Positions 27,403 to 34,999 of a stretch of DNA of 64,000 nt are shown piece after piece. A program made the position numbers and the translations under genes. Source of the stretch: Mesobacillus campisalis (GTDB lineage: Bacteria; Bacillota; Bacilli; Bacillales; Cytobacillaceae); contig NZ_LAYY01000006.1 of the NCBI RefSeq assembly GCF_000986785.1, positions 62,001 through 126,000 of the forward strand, given 5' to 3'. The first letter of the stretch is position 1. Each line of letters starts with the position of its first letter. Below the pieces are notes generated by a model. The model was not told where the DNA came from and searched no databases. It saw only the letters and a list, made by a program, of their open reading frames with translations.

Positions 27403-27469
27403 ACTTTTCCTCCATATTGTGAAGTTAATAATTATCCTATGCCGCACCAGCGCCTTAGTGCCAGAAAGA

Positions 27470-27511
27470 GTGCCTGACCCCCGGCGCTTTAAAGCGCCGG
27501 GGGTCAGGCAC
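27470..27511. repeat. Palindromic repeat, copy 1 (GTGCCTGACCCC family)
   Basis: Perfect 42-bp palindrome without loop: arms 27470-27490 and 27491-27511, beginning GTGCCTGACCCCC and meeting at CTTTAAAG. It lies 3' of the M50-like gene (minus strand). The core is identical to copy 2, and flanking bases on the right (CGTTT, GCTTT, CTGTTAAA) are also shared with copy 2, so the repeated unit is longer than the palindrome. Confidence 0.9.
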
Positions 27512-27568
27512 CGTTTCGTGCTTTACACTGTTAAAGCCCGGTTGCCGCTTCGTCCCGGTTCTTCCTGT

Positions 27569-28048
27569 CTAATCAATGTATCTTGGCCATTTCTTGTAGC
27601 GGAGAATGAGATACATGGACAGCCCGTCACTGTATTTTCCATCTCCATACTCAACGGGTAGAAGGGCAAAAGTTGCGAACCAAATAGAAAAATAGGAGTA
27701 TTTTTCAAAAACAGCCTTTGGTTCGAGGTATCCGTTTGCTATTAAATAGTTTAACAGAAAAGTGGAGCCCAGATTGAAGACAACACCGCCCGCATGTACA
27801 AAAAAGTGGGTGATGCAATTGCTCCATTTCAAGGGAGTGTAATCCACGTAAGAGTCAAGGAAATACATCCTGTGTATGGTGAATGGCCCTCTTTCAAACA
27901 TGACTTTGCCCCGGCCGACGGCCACTTTGAACTTGCCACCAAACATACGCACAAAACAAGCGTGCCCCAATATATGCACAATCGAAACGATCGGATAGAT
28001 TAGCAGGAATGCCCACAAAAACCCGATGAAATCTCTAAAACCAAACAT
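27569..28048 (-). CDS. M50 (site-2 protease)-like membrane protein lacking the catalytic glutamate
   Basis: 159 residues, hydrophobic. The segment VSIVHILGHACFVRMFGGK resembles the M50 zinc motif HExxH followed by the conserved ALxxxxxG region, but Glu is replaced by Ile (codon ATA). Near the C-terminus LLPVEYGDGKYSDG resembles the second M50 motif (NxxPxxxxDG). Both histidines remain. So the fold may be kept without peptidase activity, or it may be an unrelated small membrane family. Start ATG follows GGGAGG ten bases upstream. Genes nearby are not informative. Confidence 0.7.
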   Translation of the reverse strand: MFGFRDFIGFLWAFLLIYPIVSIVHILGHACFVRMFGGKFKVAVGRGKVMFERGPFTIHRMYFLDSYVDYTPLKWSNCITHFFVHAGGVVFNLGSTFLLNYLIANGYLEPKAVFEKYSYFSIWFATFALLPVEYGDGKYSDGLSMYLILRYKKWPRYID

Positions 28049-28271
28049 GCTGTAAAACCTCCCATGATGCTGAAACTGCCCGCTAGCCCGCTAATAAGCC
28101 GAAACCGCATAGCAGATTAAGCGTCTCTGTTTCATCGAGGAGTATCTGCTGCTCCTTCCCTTTATATAACCTTTCCTCAAAACTTAACGGACAAATCGTG
28201 AATTTTTCCGCAGAAATTATTGCCATCTGCAACGTCGGCGTGCAATCGCCACCGCTTCACCGCAAAAAAGA

Positions 28272-28313
28272 GTGCCTGACCCCCGGCGCTTTAAAGCGCC
28301 GGGGGTCAGGCAC
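28272..28313. repeat. Palindromic repeat, copy 2 (GTGCCTGACCCC family)
   Basis: Perfect 42-bp palindrome identical to copy 1, with shared left (AAAGA) and right flanks. It lies 25 bases 3' of the stop codon of a broken membrane-protein gene on the minus strand. Confidence 0.9.
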
Positions 28314-28338
28314 CGTTTAACGCTTTGCTCTGTTAAAT

Positions 28339-28524
28339 TCAACCTTCTTGCTGCCGGCCGAAATAGAAGATTCCCAGGCCGAGCCAGAAGAAAAACAGAG
28401 TGGCGGTGAAGATAAGGATTGGCACAGAACCGAAACTTGATACAAGGATGACCGAGGTGGCGGTGAACAGTCCGCCGCCGAGGAAAGGCTCGAACACCAG
28501 CTGCGTGTAGCCGAAGCCTGTTGT
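28339..28524 (-). pseudogene. C-terminal remnant of a membrane protein gene
   Basis: An open frame of 61 residues ending in TGA (28339-28341) reads TTGFGYTQLVFEPFLGGGLF and then two hydrophobic helices (VPILIFTATLFFFWLGLGIF) and YFGRQQEG. It looks like the real C-terminus of a polytopic membrane protein, but a TAG at 28525-28527 closes the frame upstream, there is no start codon with a ribosome site, and the sequence beyond is the promoter region of the divergent MFS gene. I conclude that the 5' part has been lost. The original family is not recognised. Confidence 0.6.
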
Positions 28525-28635
28525 CTACTATGCTCATACCCGAGTTCAATGAAGGAAAACAGCACAAAATCTGCTATATTCACAGTCTGCTATTTTTGGT
28601 ATTATTTAGAAACATGATGTTAAGGAGACGGTTTT

Positions 28636-29841
28636 ATGAACAAACTTCGGCGTTATTATTCCCAGTTCCACCCTGTTGTCTGGGTTCTGCTGGCCGGTAC
28701 GGTGTTGGCGCGCGGCTCGGCGTATATGACTCTGCCTTTTTTGGCCATCTATTTATCTTCGACCATGGAGCTTCATCCAGTACTTATAGGAATCACAATC
28801 GGCATCAGCCCGCTCACGGGAACAATAGGCGGCTTTTTTGGCGGCTACCTGTCCGACAAATTCGGCCGCAAGCCAGTGATGCTCTGGTCTGTGTTTGGTA
28901 TCGGGCTGGTGTATTTCGGCTTCCTGATGGCGGAGGCACCCGGCTGGTTTATTTTATTCAATGCGCTGAACGGGCTGGCGAGCTCCTTCTTCGAACCTAC
29001 TTCCCAGGCGCTGATCTCCGACCTGACGGCAAAGGAAAAACGGATGCGGGCATTCTCGCTCCGCTATACAGCGATCAACATCGGCGCTTCAGTCGGACCG
29101 CTGCTCGGGGCTTACCTGGCGCTATCCTCCGCCAAATCGGCATTCCTGGTCACTGGAGGCGTCTATCTCCTCTATGGGGCCGTCCTGCTGTATGTCCTGA
29201 ATGCTTTTAAAACCAGGAGCCAGGCTGGGGGAGAGCGAATTACCATTTCCTCGAGCATAAAAATCATCGGCCGCGACAAAGCGCTCGGCTTTTTGATTCT
29301 CGGAAGCATTCTTGTCAACTTGGGATATGCGCAGATCGAGTCGAACCTGCCGCAGCATCTGTCGCTTTCGATTGAGAATTCGGTCTTTGTTTATTCCGTG
29401 CTGCTTTCCCTGAACGCCGGCCTTGTCGTCCTCCTTCAAATGCCGATCAGCCACTATGCCGAGCGGTTCCGGACGATGTCTGTGATGATGGCGGGAGCGG
29501 TGTTCATGGCAGCAGGACTGATGGGGTTCGGCCTGGTCAATGGCTGGGGCATAGCGCTTGTATCAATGGCGCTGCTGACGATTGGCGAAATCCTGATCTT
29601 CCCGTCAAGCTCGTACCTGATTGACCAGATTGCACCCGAGCATATGAGGGGAACCTATTTCGGCGCGGCCCAGTTCCGCAAACTTGGCCATTTCGCCGGC
29701 CCCATCCTCGGCGGTTTCTTGCTCAGCGGAGCGGGCGGCCTTGTGTTGTTTGCAGCGATGGCTGTCCTCGTTCTCTGCAGCACGCTGTTTTTCGTGATGG
29801 GAAACCGGGTTGTCGCTCCGGTGCCGGCAAGGGCAAAGTAA
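28636..29841 (+). CDS. Major facilitator superfamily transporter
   Basis: 401 residues with 12 predicted helices. The MFS A-motif lies between helices 2 and 3 as GGYLSDKFGRKPVMLW, and the second half has the loop ISHYAERFRTM. The family exports drugs or sugars; substrate cannot be told. ATG follows AAGGAGACGG. Sequence is GC-richer than the polysaccharide genes. The stop codon overlaps a bidirectional terminator shared with the convergent hsp20 gene. Confidence 0.9.
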   Translation: MNKLRRYYSQFHPVVWVLLAGTVLARGSAYMTLPFLAIYLSSTMELHPVLIGITIGISPLTGTIGGFFGGYLSDKFGRKPVMLWSVFGIGLVYFGFLMAEAPGWFILFNALNGLASSFFEPTSQALISDLTAKEKRMRAFSLRYTAINIGASVGPLLGAYLALSSAKSAFLVTGGVYLLYGAVLLYVLNAFKTRSQAGGERITISSSIKIIGRDKALGFLILGSILVNLGYAQIESNLPQHLSLSIENSVFVYSVLLSLNAGLVVLLQMPISHYAERFRTMSVMMAGAVFMAAGLMGFGLVNGWGIALVSMALLTIGEILIFPSSSYLIDQIAPEHMRGTYFGAAQFRKLGHFAGPILGGFLLSGAGGLVLFAAMAVLVLCSTLFFVMGNRVVAPVPARAK

Positions 29842-29882
29842 AAAAGGTGCCAGAGGCTGTAACTCCTCCTGGCACCTTTTTT
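29840..29882. terminator. Bidirectional terminator between MFS and hsp20 genes
   Basis: Arms AAAAAAGGTGCCAG and CTGGCACCTTTTTT pair, with an inner AGG/CCT step and T-runs on both strands. The stop codons of both convergent genes lie at its edges. Confidence 0.9.
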
Positions 29883-30345
29883 AATCGATAAAATCAATTT
29901 TCTTTCCCTGCAGCTTCGGTATCTTGATTTTCAGCAATCCATCGCGGTAGGTGGCCTTCACCGTTTTTACATCAATCGGGGACGGCAGCGCGATGGTTCT
30001 GCTTGAACGCTGCAAATGTTCACGCCGGCGGAACACCTTGTTGGCCTCGTCTTCTTCTGTGTAGATATCCTGGTGTTTTACGGAGATTGTGAGACTGTTT
30101 CCAAGGATATCGATGCTAATCTGTTCCTTTTTGACGCCGGGAAGCTCGGCTGTGACAATATGCTGATTCTCGAGTTCGCGGACATCGACCGGGAAGGAAG
30201 TGTAAGGAAAAGGCTGTTTGAAAAAATCATCAATGCTCTGCAGAACGCCTCTGACCGGCTGCTCCTGGAAAAAATGATGAACATACTTCATCCATTCGCC
30301 AAAATGCTCTCCGCCCTGCTTTGGCTTGTCAGGTTTTTTCTCCAT
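29881..30345 (-). CDS. Hsp20/alpha-crystallin small heat-shock protein
   Basis: ATP-independent chaperone holdase, 154 residues. The alpha-crystallin domain runs from about residue 48 (FPVDVRELENQHIVTAELPG) to the end, with the hallmark TYRDGLLKIKIPK near the C-terminus. ATG at 30345 is preferred over ATG at 30351: AGAGGTGG ends directly before the upstream codon but is six bases from this one. The N-terminus EKKPDKPKQGGEHFGEWMKY resembles spore- and stress-related sHSPs of bacilli. Confidence 0.9.
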   Translation of the reverse strand: MEKKPDKPKQGGEHFGEWMKYVHHFFQEQPVRGVLQSIDDFFKQPFPYTSFPVDVRELENQHIVTAELPGVKKEQISIDILGNSLTISVKHQDIYTEEDEANKVFRRREHLQRSSRTIALPSPIDVKTVKATYRDGLLKIKIPKLQGKKIDFID

Positions 30346-30444
30346 AACCATCCACCTCTATCAGCCATTTTTTTGTATACTATGCTGAATGTCGAGGTGC
30401 GGTGCCTGTGCCATTTGCAATAGGCCGAAGAAGCTTCCTTGGGG

Positions 30445-31161
30445 CTATTCCACATACTTCCTGATGGTTTCCTCCCAGACTTTATAGCCCTCACCATTCA
30501 AATGAACGCCGTCGACCGTATATTTTTTCGCAAGCTGCCCATCTTCCGACTCAAATTTTGGGTAGAGGTCGATATAGAAGGCATCTTGGTTTTGGGCCAG
30601 CTGCTTCAGCTCCTCGTTAATCTCGGTGATTTCCTCGTTTTTGATTGCTGATTTTGCATTCAGCTCCTCATGGGTCGGAAGCAGGCTCTGGATATAGATT
30701 TCGGTGTCCGGCAGCCCGTTTTTCAGAGTGCTCAGGATGCTTTGGTAATTTTTAAGAAGGCTGTCTTTTTTTACTCCTTCTTCAAGGTCGTTAATGCCAA
30801 CCATGATGAAAATTTTTTCGGGTTTCTGGCTGATGACAGGCTCAAGCCTATTTAACACCCCTTTGGTGGTATCTCCGTAGATCCCCCGGTTTTTGATGTT
30901 TTTGCCTGGAAATGCTTCTTCCCACTCATTCATGTCAGTCAGGCTGTCACCAATCAGGATGGTTCCGCCGGCAGGGCCGGTAGTCGTTGAGAAGACATCA
31001 TTTCTCGCGGCATAATAAGGGGAAGAGACGGTAACCTCTTCCTCGCCGATTTTATTTTCAAGCTTGCTGAACGTGTTGTAGTGATAAAAGGTGTAAAGCA
31101 ATGCCCCGGCGAGTACAATGTTTAAAAATAAAGATATTTTCCATTTTTTTTGGCTGCTCAT
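30445..31161 (-). CDS. SGNH/GDSL-type esterase, membrane anchored or secreted
   Basis: Serine esterase or lipase-like hydrolase, 238 residues. An N-terminal hydrophobic segment (about 8-25, ISLFLNIVLAGALLYTFYHY) exports or anchors it. Block I ILIGDSLTD holds the nucleophilic Ser, block II NRGIYGDTT the Gly, block III VGINDLEEG the Asn, and block V DGVHLNGEGY the Asp and His of the triad. All catalytic residues are present. ATG follows TGGAGGATG. Substrate may be acyl groups on wall polymers, as for other SGNH hydrolases, but this is inference. Confidence 0.9.
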   Translation of the reverse strand: MSSQKKWKISLFLNIVLAGALLYTFYHYNTFSKLENKIGEEEVTVSSPYYAARNDVFSTTTGPAGGTILIGDSLTDMNEWEEAFPGKNIKNRGIYGDTTKGVLNRLEPVISQKPEKIFIMVGINDLEEGVKKDSLLKNYQSILSTLKNGLPDTEIYIQSLLPTHEELNAKSAIKNEEITEINEELKQLAQNQDAFYIDLYPKFESEDGQLAKKYTVDGVHLNGEGYKVWEETIRKYVE

Positions 31162-31384
31162 GATGTTTCATCCTCCAGGAATTCTGTGTATAATGATTTC
31201 CATGCTTTTTACCCTAAATTTCTATATAAATACCTTATAAAAATAAATTATAAAACGTAATATGTGGTAAGGAAGAATGAACAGCCATATTTTTATAAAA
31301 TGGTTAACTAACATGAGCAAGTGGGTAAAGTAGAGAAATATTTTCGGCGTTTTTAATTTGAGGCGCGAAGGAGGCTGCTGCGGA

Positions 31385-31564
31385 ATGTTCCTGAAGCTGA
31401 GATACCACGTCCATTTATTTCTTCACAGGCACAATGAAGCGCTGGTCAAGGATGCGCTGTGCACGAAATTGAAGGCACGCCTGATGGCAAAGGCCAATCA
31501 TCATTTGATAAAGGCCAACAGCGTACTTGCGGAGCTTGAAGCGCAAGAAGGAAAAATCGTATAG
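31385..31564 (+). CDS. Small hypothetical protein (59 aa)
   Basis: MFLKLRYHVHLFLHRHNEAL followed by a basic amphipathic stretch (KLKARLMAKANHHLIKANSV) and an acidic end (LAELEAQEGKIV). His-rich and probably helical; no family recognised. ATG at 31385 is used, with GAAGGAGG ten bases upstream; an in-frame TTG at 31358 has no site. It ends 54 bases before the TSS of the 6S-like RNA. Confidence 0.6.
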   Translation: MFLKLRYHVHLFLHRHNEALVKDALCTKLKARLMAKANHHLIKANSVLAELEAQEGKIV

Positions 31565-31582
31565 GACCGGCAAAAATTTACA

Positions 31583-31611
31583 TTGAAATACAGAGGCAAA
31601 TCAGGTAGTAT
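31583..31611 (+). promoter_or_regulatory. Sigma-A promoter of the 6S-like RNA
   Basis: TTGAAA (31583-31588), 17-bp spacer, TAGTAT (31606-31611). Transcription would start at about 31618, just before the closing stem of the RNA. Confidence 0.7.
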
Positions 31612-31617
31612 AAAAAC

Positions 31618-31857
31618 ACAGGCTGCGTTGCACGTAATCATAATAAAGTTTTAACCTTTAAGCTGTAAAAGGGAGTTTTAATTGAAACCGGAATGACAAG
31701 CCTCTGTCTATACGACAAGGAGGACATGCAGGAACGTTTCTGCGAACACCCACTTTGAGGAGTGGTGGTTTAAAACTTTCTTATATTCCATTACGGCAAA
31801 TGCGGCTCTACATACCGTAAGCCAAGCCAGTTCCCAAAAGGGAGCTGGCTTTTTAAC
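31618..31857 (+). ncRNA. 6S-like RNA (SsrS/BsrA type) with its terminator
   Basis: No protein frame, but a promoter, a terminator and a long closing stem define an RNA of about 190-240 nt. The ends pair as GCTGCGTT (31622-31629) with AATGCGGC (31799-31806) and CGTAAT (31633-31638) with ATTACG (31790-31795), separated by a 3x3 internal loop. The inner part opens into a large bubble with hairpins such as CACCCACTTTGAGGAGTGG. This layout, and segments like GTTTTAACC and TGCGGC near the 3' side, fit Firmicute 6S RNA, which binds RNA polymerase and damps sigma-A transcription. I could not run the Rfam 6S model, so the class is probable and not proven. Confidence 0.6.
31825..31855 (+). terminator. 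Terminator of the 6S-like RNA
   Basis: AGCCAGTTCCC (31825-31835), AAAA loop, GGGAGCTGGCT (31840-31850) with one G-T pair, then TTTT. Confidence 0.88.
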
Positions 31858-31862
31858 ATGCT

Positions 31863-31914
31863 AAAGGGTGCCTGACCCCCACCGCTTTAAAGCGGTGGGG
31901 GTCAGGCACCCTTT
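31863..31914. repeat. Palindromic repeat, copy 3 (variant centre)
   Basis: Perfect 52-bp palindrome, arms 31863-31888 and 31889-31914. It keeps AAAGGGTGCCTGACCCCC but has ACCGCTTT in place of GGCGCTTT before the centre, with the matching change on the other arm. It lies eight bases after the 6S-like terminator. Confidence 0.9.
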
Positions 31915-32336
31915 CATGCTTTAGTGCGAAGCAAATGGAATTCCCATCTCATATCGAAAAACGAATAAGTCCTGATTTCTAAGTTGTATTCATTCCATTA
32001 AACCAGATAAAAGTGGCACATGATAAGAAGAAAGTTGACACAGACTTTTAGGGTCATTCTCTCAACACATCCTATCGCTTGGAATTAAATATCTATTCTT
32101 ATCGTACCCGCCATATATTAATACCATATAAAGGGAGTGCTAAGCTTTGTAAAGAATAAGCGGCAACGGGCATTCTGACTTTATTTTGCAGCCAATTCAT
32201 AGCAATAATGCCAGATAAACTGTACTTATCACGATTATAAAATGTATTAAGTGGAGAATAGTGTTTAAATCGTGGCGAAATAAAGAATTTTACGGAAGGA
32301 CTCCATTTCTAAAATGGAAGAACGGATCCTTTAAAT
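31915..32336. other. About 420 bases without recognised feature
   Basis: AT-rich sequence between copy 3 of the repeat and the terminator of the 52-residue gene. No open frame with a ribosome site and no strong hairpin was found. Confidence 0.5.
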
Positions 32337-32376
32337 AAAGAAACCATCATCGGCATTTAGCGGTGATGGTTTCTTT
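32337..32376 (-). terminator. Terminator of the 52-residue and DUF2512 genes
   Basis: AAAGAAACCATCA (32337-32349) pairs with TGATGGTTTCTTT (32364-32376). Read on the minus strand it follows the stop codon of the small gene by two bases and ends in a T-run. Confidence 0.8.
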
Positions 32377-32378
32377 AA

Positions 32379-32537
32379 TCATGATTGTTTCCTGCTGTCC
32401 CCAGCCTTCGCGGGCTGCGGGCGCACTCCTGTCGTGATGGTGCCGAGTACTTCCCGGTCCATTTTGCTTCTGTCCTGGCCCATGCCTGGCAGTGTATTTG
32501 CCATCGGGAGCTGCTCCAGTTCCTTGCCTCTTGGCAT
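32379..32537 (-). CDS. Small hypothetical protein (52 aa) downstream of DUF2512 gene
   Basis: Reads MPRGKELEQLPMANTLPGMG, then QDRSKMDREVLGTITTGVRP and QPAKAGDSRKQS. The start ATG at 32537 lies seven bases after GGAGGTGG, a site that sits within the last codons of the DUF2512 gene. An alternative frame starting ATG three bases past that site is longer but gives a His- and Gly-rich peptide with a poorly placed site. Hydrophilic, no known family; short basic proteins of this kind are common among spore proteins of bacilli, which is only a guess. Confidence 0.6.
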   Translation of the reverse strand: MPRGKELEQLPMANTLPGMGQDRSKMDREVLGTITTGVRPQPAKAGDSRKQS

Positions 32538-32540
32538 TTG

Positions 32541-33029
32541 TCATCCACCTCCGGAATTTTTGGGGTCATTGCTTCCCTGCTTGCTGTCTTTGGCTTTTTG
32601 GTTAATCATTGGCTGCTCTTCGGCCAACTCTGTCGAAAAGTCGGTCTTGTAAACGCCGGGTATATAGCTATCAGAGTTGCGGCTTAAAACATGATCCCTG
32701 ACATATACGTGGAAAAGCGGCTCTGTGGCCGTGATGGCCAAAGCTGAAAAGAACGCAGCGGTAAAAGGGGTAATGGCGATTTGGGCCATCACCACATAAC
32801 TCAGCGCCCAAAGCATGATCAGCACAAGCCCAAAATCGGCCAGTATGGCAACCGGGTTCCCGAATTTCGGGTAAATATACAAGTCTCCGGCTACATAGGC
32901 AACACCAGTGGTCACCAGGGCAAGGAACAGGATGGATGTTAGCGAGACATCATTAAAAATGCCATAAAGCGAGAAAAGGACCGTTCCGACTATTGCAAAC
33001 TTAATCAATAACGCCCAAACATGCTTCAA
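32541..33029 (-). CDS. DUF2512 family membrane protein (YndM-like)
   Basis: 162 residues with four transmembrane helices in the first 110 (MKHVWALLIKFAIVGTVLFS is the first) and a hydrophilic tail (SKQGSNDPKNSGGG). The pattern SLTSILFLALVTTGVAYVAG followed by DLYIYPKFGNPVAILADFG is that of the DUF2512/YndM family of bacilli, function unknown. Start TTG at 33029, seven bases after GGAGGG. The stop codon is adjacent to the next small gene. Confidence 0.83.
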   Translation of the reverse strand: MKHVWALLIKFAIVGTVLFSLYGIFNDVSLTSILFLALVTTGVAYVAGDLYIYPKFGNPVAILADFGLVLIMLWALSYVVMAQIAITPFTAAFFSALAITATEPLFHVYVRDHVLSRNSDSYIPGVYKTDFSTELAEEQPMINQKAKDSKQGSNDPKNSGGG

Positions 33030-33251
33030 TCTGATTCCCTCCAGTTCGCCGCATTCCTAAGCCGCGGCCGTGTCTCTTGTACTTAAGTTGCTATTACGGG
33101 AAGGAAAACATGCAGGGTGCGGGAGGATTCCGAATTTTACCATAACCAGGAGAGGGGATTGACAATATCAAAACTTTTTGAGATGCTGTTTATCTTTAAT
33201 GCTGCATAAACTATAATAGTTTTTAAAAACATGTTTAGGGGTAGGGAATAA

Positions 33252-33719
33252 TTGGATTTATTACATGTACAAAAATTGGTGAATGATCTATTGCTCCGGT
33301 CAGGCAGTGATGTGTATGTTAAGCTGGAAGACTCTTTTCCGGGGGCCCGGATGGTGGGAGGCAAGTACAGCCTCGCAACCCATACTGTCACCCTGTATCT
33401 TGACGAAATCAAGAAGCAGTGCCTGCACCTGTTTTCAACGCTCGATTGTTTGGATGAATACTTAACCGTTGTCTTTGCCCATGAAGTTGGACACGCGGAA
33501 GATGCCGAACTGGACCTTCTTTCCTACCAGCTTTCAAAAAGCACAGATGAACTTGAACGCACGGAAATTGCCTTGAGAATCGAAGAAAACGCCTGGGAGA
33601 ACGCCCGCACACTAACAGCCGGCATCAACCAGGACCTCTTCAACACCATCTACCATCACTCCACCCAACTCTACAAAACAAAACTCCATCACCACACCAC
33701 AGCACTAAACGGTGCCTGA
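33252..33719 (+). CDS. Putative zinc metallopeptidase-like protein with HExxH motif
   Basis: 155 residues, cytoplasmic. The motif VVFAHEVGHAEDAELD supplies HExxH with a following acidic residue that could be the third ligand, as in IrrE/ImmA-like and other minimal metallopeptidases. No DNA-binding domain is attached. Start TTG at 33252 after AGGGG/AGGG; no ATG is available near. The C-terminus LHHHTTALNGA ends within a half-copy of the GTGCCTGACCCC repeat, whose TGA supplies the stop codon, so the native end may have been altered. Confidence 0.65.
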   Translation: MDLLHVQKLVNDLLLRSGSDVYVKLEDSFPGARMVGGKYSLATHTVTLYLDEIKKQCLHLFSTLDCLDEYLTVVFAHEVGHAEDAELDLLSYQLSKSTDELERTEIALRIEENAWENARTLTAGINQDLFNTIYHHSTQLYKTKLHHHTTALNGA

Positions 33720-33792
33720 CCCCACTTACGGTGAAGGGGTAAAGAGTGCCTGACCCGCGGTGCGGTGATGGGATAAAGGGTGCCTGACCCCG
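33711..33792. repeat. Three direct half-copies of the GTGCCTGACCCC repeat at 34-bp spacing
   Basis: GTGCCTGACCC occurs at 33712, 33746 and 33780, always in the same direction and exactly 34 bp apart, without the opposing arm seen in the palindromic copies. The intervening bases (GGTGAAGGGGTAAAG, GGTGATGGGATAAAG) are themselves alike, so the unit is a 34-bp tandem repeat. The first copy provides the stop codon of the upstream gene. Confidence 0.85.
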
Positions 33793-33825
33793 CTGCAGGG
33801 CCTTTTTGAGGCCTGCAGTTTTTTT
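33793..33825 (+). terminator. Intrinsic terminator after the HExxH gene
   Basis: CTGCAGG (33793-33799) and CCTGCAG (33812-33818) pair around a 12-base loop that can add a GCC/GGC step; seven T follow. Confidence 0.8.
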
Positions 33826-33853
33826 GTTTTTGTTGCTGGGTCATTTGGATGAG

Positions 33854-34003
33854 TTAGTAGGAAACGTCCTGTTTGTTTCCAAATAGGCGTTTTCGGGGCT
33901 TGCTGCCGATTTTTACATAGATTTGTCCTTCTTTGGACCTGAATAATTTAACTCCTAAGAACCTTAAAGGGGTATAAATTTCTTTCATATGAATCAGGGG
34001 CAT
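33854..34003 (-). CDS. Small basic hypothetical protein (49 aa)
   Basis: MPLIHMKEIYTPLRFLGVKL, then FRSKEGQIYVKIGSKPRKRL and FGNKQDVSY. ATG at 34003 is eight bases after a strong CAGGAGG; an ATG six bases upstream is too close to the site. Strongly basic with beta-prone segments; no family recognised. It is divergent from doxX copy 1. Confidence 0.6.
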   Translation of the reverse strand: MPLIHMKEIYTPLRFLGVKLFRSKEGQIYVKIGSKPRKRLFGNKQDVSY

Positions 34004-34207
34004 GTCCATTTCCTCCTGTTTGTAAAAAATTGTCTATACCCATTGTAACAAAAAGTGGAATATTATGACTATTTATCTACTAAAAAGGTCCCATTACTTT
34101 TCGACTAATTTCGCGCTCTGCACTAGGAATAATGTCGCATCCTAAGACATTCAATAGTTTCCACCATATCCATTGTTCACACCTTCGCCATAATCTTTTT
34201 AACAAAT

Positions 34208-34257
34208 TGTGAACAAGTTCACAAACAACACCCAACCATCCAACAATCTGGTATATT
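34208..34257 (+). promoter_or_regulatory. doxX copy 1 promoter: TGTGA-N6-TCACA dyad plus extended -10
   Basis: TTGTGAACAAGTTCACAA (34207-34224) is a perfect palindrome containing TGTGA-N6-TCACA (34208-34223). An extended -10, TG-G-TATATT (34249-34257), lies downstream with no matching -35. The dyad centre is 36.5 bp upstream of the TATATT, the same distance as in copies 2 and 3. This palindrome also equals the Rex operator consensus (TTGTGAA-N4-TTCACAA); Fnr/CRP-family proteins recognise TGTGA-N6-TCACA. Confidence 0.7.
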
Positions 34258-34305
34258 TACAGTGTAATCATTACTAAATCATTCAACCGAAAGGAAGCGA
34301 TCCTT

Positions 34306-34818
34306 ATGTTCGCAACATTTTTAAGGGAAAACAAAATTGCTGCTGGTATCCTTCTTGCCATTCGATTATTCCTCGGCTTTGCCTGGATGACAGCTGGCTG
34401 GGGCAAACTGACCGGAGGATTTGACGCTTCAGGCTTTCTCAAAAACGCCATTGCCAATCCAGTCACCGGCCCAGACGGAAACGCGGTTTATGGCTGGTAC
34501 GTCAACTTCCTGGAAAGCTTCGCGCTTCCAAACATTGATCTTTTCAACTTTCTTGTTCCGCTTGGAGAGTTCCTTGTAGGCCTAGGCCTGATCCTTGGCG
34601 CCCTGACAACGGCAGCCGCGTTCTTCGGCCTTGTGATGAACTTCTCTTTCTTCCTTGCCGGAACCGTGTCCCATAACCCAACAGACATTTTCCTTGGCGC
34701 CATCATCCTGTTTGCTGGCTATAATGCAGGCCGCTACGGTCTTGACCGCTGTATCGTGCCGTTCATGAACAAAAAGTTCAACAAGAAAGCTCCTGTATCC
34801 GCAGGAAAAGCTGCTTAA
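34306..34818 (+). CDS. DoxX family membrane protein, copy 1
   Basis: 170 residues with four membrane helices. DoxX proteins are small quinone- or thiosulfate-related membrane proteins; in Firmicutes the role is unclear. Typical regions are AIRLFLGFAWMTAGWGKLTG, VPLGEFLVGLGLILGALTTA and FFLAGTVSHNPTDIFLGAII. ATG follows AAAGGAAGCGAT, identical at all three copies. It is clearly homologous over its full length to copies 2 and 3, but the most diverged of them (FLESFALPNIDLFN against FLEGIALPNVELFN). Own terminator, monocistronic. Confidence 0.9.
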   Translation: MFATFLRENKIAAGILLAIRLFLGFAWMTAGWGKLTGGFDASGFLKNAIANPVTGPDGNAVYGWYVNFLESFALPNIDLFNFLVPLGEFLVGLGLILGALTTAAAFFGLVMNFSFFLAGTVSHNPTDIFLGAIILFAGYNAGRYGLDRCIVPFMNKKFNKKAPVSAGKAA

Positions 34819-34858
34819 AACACAATTTAAAACTTCCTTAAACCAATAGATAAAAAAT

Positions 34859-34896
34859 GCCTGTCAAGGAGCCCCCCTCTCCTGGCAGGCTTTTTT
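34859..34896 (+). terminator. Terminator of doxX copy 1
   Basis: GCCTG-CAAGGAG and CTCCTGG-CAGGC pair with one bulged step around a C-rich loop; six T follow. Confidence 0.82.
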
Positions 34897-34999
34897 GCAC
34901 TATAAGCGCGCAGGGCAATAAGCTGGTTTGTTGCAGCGGCCCACGGTGAAAATTAGAATGAAGGAATAGAGAGTGTTTATTTTATAAGGAAGTGAAAAA

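Noticed and set aside
28521-29210. Plus-strand frame of 229 codons overlapping the MFS start
   Set aside because: It is out of frame with the transporter, has Arg-rich shadow composition and no ribosome site.
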